Positions 55,772-64,000 of a DNA stretch of 64,000 nucleotides are shown in pieces. This stretch comes from Diplolepis rosae (taxonomy: Eukaryota > Arthropoda > Insecta > Hymenoptera > Diplolepididae), in assembly GCA_030998225.1 (NCBI GenBank), contig JAPYXD010000695.1:4135001-4199000 (forward strand), in the 5' to 3' direction. The first letter of the stretch is position 1. Each line of letters starts with the position of its first letter. The notes under the pieces were generated by a model, which was not told the DNA's origin, did no database searches, and saw only the letters and a list, made by a program, of their open reading frames with translations. The position numbers and the translations under genes were made by a program.

Positions 55772-57365
55772 ATTAATAAAGCATTTCCTTTTTCACAACA
55801 AATATTTCTTAATTTCTATCATTTTCAATTAGTTCGAAAAATAGTGATTACACTAGTTTACAAAATTTTTGTTCATCGTTTGTACCTAATAGAAAAAAAA
55901 ACACTCATTTATTTTTCCAAAGAAGCATTCGCGAGATATTTGCAAAAAACGTGTTTTATGGCTCTTTTTTTTATCACTGGCAGAAATTTCAAGAACGGTT
56001 AATCCAACTAACATGAACTGTGATCGTTTGAAAGGTATGTTATTTTCCTTTTCAAAAATATACTATTTCTGTCGATCAGATTCAAATTCATTGGGTTACA
56101 TGCGATGAAAGTCGATCTCAATTGAACAACTTAAAGTAATTGGTTTTCAAATAAGATCGGAAAATCCATTTTCTTTTTAGTTTCATTGCCTATAACCCAA
56201 AAAGTTTTAATCCGATTGACACAAACAATATATAGTCAGAGAGTGGAAAATCATACTTTTCGAACAAAACATAGTTCTTGTTAATTGGATCAACCGTTAT
56301 CAAGATTTATGCCAGTAACTGAAAAAAGAGCCAGAAAACACGTTTTTGCGAATTTCTCGAAAACGCTTTTTTGAAAAAATAATTTTTATCATTTTCTTTT
56401 TCAGCGACCCAAAATTAATCCAAAACCCCTTTTTCCTTTAGTCACGTGACTAGATTCCTACTTTACCGGCTTTTCAGTTTTATATAAAAATTTCTATAAA
56501 AATTAAGACAAGTTACTGAAAATTTGCAGAATCAAATAAAAAACATTATTATAGGTCTGTCTGGCCATAAATGTTTATAATTATACCAATAACAAAATTT
56601 CAAAGTATTTATTTTTCATAATTATGAACATTGCCTTAGTGAATTTCATTTACTCTCACAAATTTTCAACTTGTTATTTCATTTTTACAGAAATGGGGTT
56701 ACACAAATGGACAATGCTGATCAGGTAGGAATCTAGTCAGGTGGTCCGGTTGGTCCATGGCCTTAAAACAGCTCGTAAAATCTTTATTTAGGCCATGTAT
56801 TACTCATAAATGGTTATATTTTTAACCCGGTAACTTTTTTTGAATGGACATGAGTTAACAGACAAAAATTGTTGGTAAAGTAGGAATCGAAAAGTCATAC
56901 ATAGCCTTAAGTGCTGGATTTTGAATCTCAATCGGCATCTTACGTCCATCATTTGATATTTCTCTGTAAACAGTCTAGATTTACGTAGGTTGAAATCAAT
57001 GCTTGTTAAACACTGCTTGATAAAGCACTCAATGAATCTAATTATAATAGTTGTAAGAAGCTGGTATTTTAAATGCTCTTAAATATCCCGCCTTTACAAA
57101 AAATTTTAATTTCACTGGAAAATAATAGCGCAAATAAATTTATGAACTGCTAACTTCATGAGAGAAGACATTCATAAATAATATTGTGACATACATCTTG
57201 AATTTGCTAAAAACAATACAGAAGCATTTTTCCACATAATAATATTGATTTCCAATTGAAATCTGAACTACTTTTATTGAGAAGCAAAAAAAAAAAATAA
57301 TTTTTAAAAAATTCTAGCAACCACCATCTTGATTTTTTTCAATTTTTAGTTTTTTATTGCAATGC
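55772..57365. other. AT-rich DNA, no credible gene
   Basis: No TIRs were found. An 84-residue frame at 55748-56002 is hydrophobic and Lys/Phe-rich, starts in the MITE end and lacks support. 'gtcacgtgactagattccta' (about 56443) and 'aggaatctagtcagg' (about 56727) are an inverted pair, hinting at a decayed foldback between about 56440 and 56745. Confidence 0.4.
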
Positions 57366-57512
57366 CTTCTAGAAATAATTGATTGGACACGATTTAGAGC
57401 GATTGACCTAATTAAAAAACACTATTGAAACAGATAAAATGAATCGGTTTAAATGGTGTTTTTTAAATCGGACCAATTATTCTAAATCGTATCCAATCAA
57501 TTAATTCTAGAA
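57366..57512. repeat. Small foldback
   Basis: 'ttctagaaataattgattgg' with 'acacgatttaga' pairs with 'tctaaatcgtatccaatcaa' and 'ttaattctagaa'. 147 bp, MITE-like. Confidence 0.65.
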
Positions 57513-57729
57513 GGGTAAATCTAAAATGTTGAATAACTTTCATAAAAAATTGTGAAAATGTTCTGTCAATGTCCGAACACGTTCCTGAAACTTGTTTTTG
57601 ACCCAGACTAAAAGTGCGTTTTTCACTGAATTTTTCTGCTCCAGGTTTCATCAATGCTTCAAGTTATATTAATCAATTAAATTTCTATTATATAACAACA
57701 ATAATTTATTTGTAAAGTGAAGGAAATAG

Positions 57730-57928
57730 TCAGCTGGTCCAACTAATTAAGTTTGTAAACTATGGCGCTATTAATTTATTGGTTGGAACGACTATTTGTT
57801 CAGTTAAAGTATTTATACTATGTGTAAAATGAAAAATGCAAATAGTAACCATAACTAAAAAATAATTGTACCAACTAATAAATTATCAGTGTCTTATTTC
57901 ATTAAGTAAATTAGTTGGACCACCTTTT
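57730..57928. repeat. Small foldback with 'tggtccaactaatt' ends
   Basis: 'gctggtccaactaattaag' on the left against 'taaattagttggaccacc' on the right. About 200 bp, non-coding. Confidence 0.6.
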
Positions 57929-58546
57929 TTTCAGTGTAGCAATAATAGTGGGCGCGATAATTTCTGATTATTTTACTAAACGAAAATGATTTCATTAATT
58001 ATTAGCAATATTTAAGATTTCTCAAGAACGGTAAAAGAAACAAAAAATTATCAACAGGTTTAATTTCTTAACGAGAAAATACCTATAAAACGTTTCTTAT
58101 AACTTTTTAGATATCTTACATCATTTTTTGAGATACTTTTAAAAATATCAGAAAATTGTGTAAAGTTACATTATTCATTAAACGATAAATGCCACGAAAA
58201 AACATTATGAAAGGGCAATTATTCGATAATTTTGGAAATATTTTTGTGTAAAGCTTCTCATATAATCAAAAATTTAATGACAATAACGATTTTCACTTTT
58301 TCCGGACGTTAAACTGATTCTCTTGGATAAACTGTAAAGAAACATCACAAAAAACAATATGTGCTTGATAAAGAAAGTTGATGTTTACATGTATTATATC
58401 TATATCTGAAAACAGATATATGAAATAAGTGTGCCGACGCGTAATCTTGATTTTGGAAAATTGGATTAGAAATTATTACTATATGAATTACATTATAATA
58501 TTTTAATGCTATATTATAATAATATTATTATAAAGAGATGTCGGAC
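57929..58546. other. AT-rich spacer
   Basis: No gene or repeat end seen. Confidence 0.35.
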
Positions 58547-58618
58547 GCCTGTGTAGCTCAGTGGTTAGAGCATTCGACCGGCAATCGAAAGACCTGGGCT
58601 CGAATCCCAGCGCAGTCG
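58547..58618 (+). tRNA. tRNA or tRNA-derived sequence, anticodon GGC (Ala-like)
   Basis: A 72-base cloverleaf: D stem GCTC/GAGC with loop AGTGGTTA, anticodon stem TTCGA/TCGAA with loop CCGGCAA, T stem CTGGG/CCCAG with loop CTCGAAT. The acceptor stem GCCTGTG/CGCAGTC has one C-T mismatch and one T-G wobble. The discriminator is G. Position 33 is C instead of the near-universal U, and GGC is not the usual eukaryotic Ala anticodon (AGC). A T6 Pol III stop lies at 58628. There is no intron. These oddities favour a tRNA pseudogene or SINE head over a working tRNA gene. Confidence 0.6.
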
Positions 58619-58627
58619 AACGCGTCA

Positions 58628-58633
58628 TTTTTT
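58628..58633 (+). terminator. Pol III terminator after the tRNA-like gene
   Basis: Six T residues ten bases after the mature 3' end, the normal Pol III stop. Confidence 0.6.
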
Positions 58634-58986
58634 CCACAGAAAGATTTTCAAATTCTTTAAAATATTAAATTTATTTGCATTATTTGCGATATAAGAGTTT
58701 GAAATTGTCTACGAGGACACCTGTCGACAACGTATCCTATCTGACACGTGACTAGTGATCCTCCGATAATGTAGGCAGTGACAAAAATTTCAAACTCAAC
58801 TAATTAATTTGAAATTATATACTATAAATTATTACTATATATATAGCTATAGTCTTAAGTGATCCCATTGCAATAAAAAAAAATACATAATAGGGATAAT
58901 GATAATTTTCATTTTACTTGGATTTTAGCCTCGTTTTTTGAACTACTTGTCAAAATAGGTTACAGAGCAACGCAATGTTTACTTAC
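58634..58986. other. AT-rich spacer
   Basis: Contains 'acgaggacacctgtcgacaa' (about 58710), otherwise unremarkable. No gene seen. Confidence 0.35.
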
Positions 58987-58990
58987 TTAA

Positions 58991-59331
58991 GGGCATGTGA
59001 TACTTGAGAAAAGTAGAAAGTTCATGTGAACAATTTGATCCAGTTTCTATATGTTTGCGTCAAAAATACAAAAATTTGAAAAATGGTTGAGAAGATGAAA
59101 ACGAATGTAGACAAACCACTTTTAGTTTTGATAATGAATAAAATTTGCAGATATATTTTGCTAAAATTGAACCTTTTCACATGTTCGAAATCAAAATTAG
59201 TCTATTCAGGTCCGTTTTGATCTTTTCTACCATTTCACAAATTTTGAAAACAAAATTTTACGTATTTTGGGCAAAACATGTAAAAACCTAAAATCAATCA
59301 AATTTGTTGATTTCTTAAGTATCACATGCCA
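58991..59331. mobile_element. TTAA-flanked MITE, GGGCATGTGATACTT ends
   Basis: 341 bp. The left end is 'gggcatgtgatacttgagaa' and the right end 'ttcttaagtatcacatgcca'. TTAA lies at 58987-58990 and 59332-59335. It is unrelated in sequence to family B but uses the same target. The interior is AT-rich and non-coding, with 'caaaattagtctattcagg' and similar AT words. Confidence 0.8.
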
Positions 59332-59335
59332 TTAA

Positions 59336-60667
59336 TTAATACCACAACCCCATCACGCTGAGAAATAATTCGAATCATCAATTCTTTACTTCACTAACTC
59401 AAATTATTGAATAGTCGTTTATATAAATGCAAATTTCATTTCGAAAATGACTCGTAAACATTATCAAGTACCATTTACTTCTCTTGAAGATAAAGTCAAT
59501 TGTTTAAAAAGATATATTTTTTCTACAAACTTCTTTTTTCAATGAAATACATGTTAATTAATGAAAATAAAATTTATGAATCAATAGATATACTTCTTTA
59601 TCTTTAAATAATGTGCCATGAGTTTTAATAAATTTATATTTAAATGAGAGGACTAAGAATTGAATAATAAAATAATATTTTTATATTGAACATTTCCACT
59701 TTATTTTATGTTTGTCCTTTTAATATATTTTTTGAAAAATTTATTTATTTGCGCTTTTGAAAGTTTTTTTGTTCCTGGCTTGGAATGACATTTCGAACCT
59801 TGCCAGGTGTGTACCTGGTTTGGGACATGAAAATTTTCTTGTGTGGGACCACAAGAAATATTTACACATAAAATATCTCATTTGCTGTAATAATGACTGA
59901 TAGTCGAATCATCCTACAGTTTTTCAACAATAATATCTATTAAAAGTGACCTGATTTTAATAAATAATGGCTCTATTTCTTTTATAAGTTGTTTTTTTGA
60001 AACATAATTAAATAATTTTCTAAAATAAATATTCTAAGGAACTATAACTTGAGAAAATTATAAATTTTACAAACAAGTAGCCATGTTTTGAAAGCAGAAC
60101 ATTTTATAAATTATTCTTTATGGTGAAATCTTAGATAATTACTTAATATACAAAATAAGACCTTATTGATTGAAATCCAAAAATGTCTAACTTGTAAAAA
60201 AAAATTTTGCCGAAATTTGAAGACTAATCCTGTAGATTTTGTCAAACCTAAATGATAACAATTATTTCATTTAAAAAAAAGTATAAATAAACAAACAGAA
60301 TCAAAATTCATAAAAGTAATTAATAAAACTATTGAAAACTATTACTTTTTGTGTAAATGTACAGCAAGAAGTGAGGAAATTTTTTGGCTCAGAAATTTCC
60401 AATCCGTCATCTTAAACATAAATTGTGCAAACAATTATTTATGACAGGAAATTAATCAATCATCATCATTGCCATTTCCGTTACTGTACATGTAAAAAAT
60501 AATTAATCAAAACTAATTTAATGCATTGCTGGATAATTTAAAAATCATTTTTATTATTATTTAACCGAATACTTTTTTTTAAACTGTTAATTTGTTATCA
60601 ATCTCAATTTTTCCCATGATTAACTCATACATTTTTTTAAATTTGATAACTTTGTATTTGATTACAA
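59336..60667. other. AT-rich DNA, no gene seen
   Basis: About 1.3 kb without long frames or repeat termini. A small GC-richer spot, 'aaccttgccaggtgtgtacc' (about 59796), contains 'ccaggtgtgtacctgg', an imperfect palindrome. Confidence 0.4.
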
Positions 60668-61407
60668 ATGAAAAAGGAATTTCAATTTACTTAAGGCTTT
60701 ATCGGTCTTAAGGAACACATTCTCATCATGACACTCGCGCTTCGCGCTCGATTTTTTGTATACATTTCTGTAAATTTCTAATAAATTACATGATTAAAAT
60801 AATTTATTTTCTTCCAATTATCTCAAAAAGGAGAATCAATCGTAGACTTTATAAAAGCAAACAATTTTGCATTTCAACGCTTATTTCGTATCTCACATAT
60901 TTTGGTTAAAAATTGGAATTTTTGATTTTCAATAGTGTTTTTTAAAATCAAAACATAAAATATACATCTTATCTCAAAATGCCTTGATGAAAATTTGTAG
61001 ACCTCATTCAGGCAAATAATTTTCCATTTTAACGTTTTTTCGTATCTTACATATTTTGTTTGAAAAATGGAATTTAAAAATTTTAATCCTATTTTTTGAA
61101 ATTGAAACGAAAAATATACATTTTTTAACAACAGTGTCAGACAAAATTTGTAGACCTTATTAAAGAGAACAATTTTGCATTCTTACGTTTTTTTAAATTA
61201 AAAAGAAAAATATACATTTTATTAAAAAATGTTGAAATTTAAATTTGTAGATCTTTTTGTAGTAAACAATTTTATGAAAATTTTAAGAAAAAACCGTAAT
61301 AACAAATTTTTCTGACTCAAGGGGTCTCAAAACGTAAATATTTAATGATAATTGTGAAAGTGATTTTTCACATAAAACCAATACCTTCTCATACGATAAG
61401 AATGTAA
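60668..61407 (+). mobile_element. Family A copy 7, lacking the head and the CAGA block
   Basis: Begins 'caatttacttaaggctttat', continues with 'atgacactcgcgcttcgcgc', the body, and a shortened tail ('aaaccgtaataacaa', 'ggggtctcaaaacgtaa'), and ends at 'acgataagaatgtaaaa'. Its MITE target region is diverged ('gactttataaaagcaaacaa'), so it gives no clear empty site. Confidence 0.7.
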
Positions 61408-62381
61408 AATTTCAAACTATTAGTTCCATGTGAGAGAAATAAAAAATGATGTAAAAGTTATTATTGAAATATGCAAAACTGTTCGAAAATATTTTAATGT
61501 TTCAAATGAAAACAAAGATTTAAAATGAAAATTGTCATGCTGGCGTCACTGGTTCAGATTTCATTAATAATTAAAAAAAATTTAATATTACACTTATAGA
61601 TATAACGATTGTCTGTCCAATTCTTCCTTAATTTAATATGTACTAGATAGATAAAGTAAATTTTCCTATATAAGAGTAATTTAAACATTCAGATTGAAAA
61701 ATTGTAATAAAAAATTGTTTTTTGAGTAAAAAGTCGATAAATTGCTGCTCATTTTATTTTGTATATTTTTGAAATTCTGTATTTTCTTCATAAGTTTGTA
61801 TAAAGCCAAATTTTCCAATTATTAAAATCTTTTAGAATATTATAAATTTTGTAAAATTGTTTTTTGCGGATGAAAAAACACATTTTTGAATAGTTTATTC
61901 TATCTTGATGTCTTTTTTATAAGTGACTTTTTTCCTTTTCCACTTGAGATTCATTACCCATCGACATTTCAAAATGTCGTTGTTTATGGCCTTTCCGTCA
62001 CCCTCTTTTGTTTTCTACTGTCTTTCACTTTCCCAGAACAATAAACCAAGAGTCCTCAAGTCAAGCATCACGGGTGCTCTTGAAGCAATTTTGAGGCAAT
62101 TACATGAATGAAACAGTTCAGAGTCACGCAAAAAAATCACGGACTTTTTCAATTCCGATAACTTAAGAATTAATGTTATTATTGACATTTTAAAACATGC
62201 AAAGTTTTTACGAAAATTAAAATTACCCCTGTTAAAAAATGTTCAAATTCGATTAAAATTCAATAATTATTAATTCGACATTGCATTTAATTTTGGTATT
62301 CCATGAGTGAAAGATATGGAAATTTGATTAGCCTAATGTCAAACGCATCGCTCGTATTCGCGAATGACTATTGAACATATA
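61408..62381. other. AT-rich DNA, no gene seen
   Basis: 61615-61640 ('gtctgtccaattcttcctta') is the complement of about 18090-18116. A 62-residue frame at 61923-62111 is slightly better balanced in composition but has no recognisable domain or splice context. Confidence 0.4.
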
Positions 62382-62383
62382 TA

Positions 62384-63812
62384 CAGTGGCTCTCAAAAGT
62401 ATATGTATATGTACATGGGTCATTCCATATCAGATTTACAACTTAAATTTTAATATCGACGAAAATTTGTTCTAGAATTCTCTGGAGCAAAATAATCGAT
62501 ACGTACTCTTTTATTTAAAAAAAAAAAAATTTTTCTACAAGAAATGATTTTTAGAAATTTTGAATTTGGAAAAAACGAATAATTTTCAATCACTGATTAT
62601 TCAAAAACAATTCCATGTCGAAAAAAAATTCCTAATAATAAAAGGTTGTTAACCGTATGGACTTTTCATAAAAATATACAAAAAAAAATTGTTCTTGTTA
62701 TTTAAGCTGCAAATTTTGCAAATGTTATGAACAAATACGATTTTTTAAAAGTCGGATTATATGGTTTTTCGATTTTTCGAACTAAAAATGCTTATTAATG
62801 TCATATTTTTATGAAAAGTTCATACGACTAACAAGCTTTTATTATTAGGAATTTCTTTTCGACATGGAATAGTTTTTTAATAATCAGTGATTGAAAATTG
62901 TTTCTTTTTTCCAAATTCGATATTAAAATGTTAGTTGTATATCTGATATGGAATGACCCATCTATATATGTATATATATATACACCTGTTGTTTAAGCTT
63001 TTTTGAAGTGTCTTAATTTTTATAAAAACAGGTTAAAAATGTTTTTTCGATAGTAACATTAAGCTTAATGAAATTTTGCTTCTACTGATATCAAGTTGAA
63101 GGTAAAATATCAATTTGATAAAAATATATTACAATGGAAAAAAGTCAAATTTCAATATTTTTGAAAAATTTTAATAACTAAAAATAATGAACATTCTAAA
63201 AAGTTTCCAGTCTCGTTTTAAAAGTAAGTCTTAAAATTAATTTTCCAACTGATCAAGATATTTTTAGAATTCTTTCCTAGATTCTACAATGGGGTCAAAC
63301 ATGATACAAAATAGTCATAAAATTTAAAAAATGTGTAGCTTCTTACAAGAATTTTTTTGAAATCAATAAATATCATATTTTAATATGATTTAGGAATATC
63401 TATAAAAATATTTATTTTGTGTATTTATTAATATAATGTATAGAGTACAGTATTTTTTTGAAATTTTACGACTATTTTGTATCATGTTTGACCCCATTGT
63501 AGAATCTAGGAAAAAATTCTAAAAATGGAAAATTACATTGAACACTTACCTTCAAAACGAGACCGAAAACTTTTAAGAATGTTAATTATTCTTAGAATTA
63601 TTAACATTTTACAAAAATATCGAAATTTGACGTTTTTTGTAATCTATTTTTATAAAATTGATATTTTGCCTTCAACTTGAGATCATTAGAAGCAAAATTT
63701 AATTAACATATATGTTATTATCGAAAAAAAATGTCAACTTGTTTTTATAAAAAATAAGATACTTCGACAATGGCTTAGAAAACAGGTGTCAGGATATTTT
63801 TGAGAGTCACTG
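62384..63812. mobile_element. Tc1-like non-autonomous foldback with a nested MITE
   Basis: The left end is 'cagtggctctcaaaagtata' and the right end the complement of 'cagtgactctcaaaaatatc'. TA stands on both sides (62382-62383, 63813-63814). CAGTGGCTC-type ends with TA duplication fit the Tc1/mariner superfamily. The arms extend about 350 bp each ('tcaagttgaaggtaaaatat' against 'atattttgccttcaacttga', 'tacaatggggtcaaacatga' against its complement). The left arm is split at 62417-62959 by another foldback. No transposase frame. Confidence 0.85.
62417..62959. mobile_element. Foldback MITE, GGGTCATTCCATATCAG ends
   Basis: 543 bp. The left end is 'gggtcattccatatcagatt' and the right end '...atatctgatatggaatgaccc'. 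The arms pair through 'gaaattttgaatttgg'-like AT words and 'aatcactgattattcaaaaa' against 'ttttttaataatcagtgatt'. It has the same termini as the 1.85-kb element at 7193-9040. It lies in the left arm of the Tc1-like element. Confidence 0.85.
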
Positions 63813-63814
63813 TA

Positions 63815-64000
63815 TAATATTGTCAATTCCAGAACAAAGCTTATGATGCAACAACAGCTAATTTGCATAATTCCGGACAAAGGAGAACTTACATAATAAT
63901 TTCACAAAGTTACTAATTATAAAACGACTAGATGAGGAAATGTGAGATAATCTTGTCGAAAATATTGGAAACGTTGGTGATATAACAATAATCAATGATG
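63815..64000. other. Window end, no feature seen
   Basis: Short AT-rich stretch. Nothing recognised before the window ends. Confidence 0.3.

Overview
This window is AT-rich eukaryotic nuclear DNA. The organism is most probably an insect or other arthropod, because the only long coding sequence belongs to the R1-like clade of non-LTR retrotransposons, which is typical of arthropods. No intact host protein gene is visible. Nearly everything recognisable is transposable-element (TE) sequence, much of it nested: palindromic and foldback MITEs, longer elements with terminal inverted repeats (TIRs), a satellite array, one LTR fragment and one non-LTR element.

Layout. 1-2960: TCTATC-type simple-sequence blocks in opposite orientations. 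3104-11821: two copies of an interspersed family, called 'family A' here (CGCG-rich head, (CAGA)n microsatellite near the tail), with a deeply nested foldback (6026-9378) between them. 12056-21533: palindromic MITEs and degenerate AT-rich DNA. 21534-32406: more family A copies. One is split at a TA by a TIR element (23513-29105), which in turn holds an R1-like retrotransposon (24475-28918, 14-bp target duplication, 32-A tail). An opposite-strand copy is split by another TIR element (29958-31867). 33752-34819: a near-perfect 1.07-kb palindrome with hammerhead-like motifs in both arms. 37610-38890: about eight 153-bp satellite units. 38991-41962: a broken SAM-domain-like gene fragment containing a TIR element (39418-40929), followed by an 82-bp tandem array. 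43060-46160: degenerate TTCGGATTGG repeats holding nested foldbacks. 47474-49207: another family A copy. 51293-52113: opposite-strand LTR, primer binding site and gag-like fragment. 52950-55345: nested inverted repeats. 58547-58618: a tRNA or tRNA-derived sequence. 62384-63812: a Tc1-like foldback with a MITE inside.

The most informative feature is that several paralogous repeat copies are 'empty' where others are 'filled'. Target duplications (TTAA, TA) and the order of insertion can therefore be read inside this one window. The best candidate for something undescribed is a set of TIR elements whose ends are related (CCC..GT.GAAATT) and which share a ~1-kb core holding a tRNA-like segment, but whose GC-rich subterminal modules differ completely. 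The R1-like ORF is also odd: it joins an ORF1 N-terminus in frame to the ORF2 reverse transcriptase, and almost all of the endonuclease is missing.

All boundaries were read by eye and are approximate unless a target duplication or exact TIR is given. No database search was possible.
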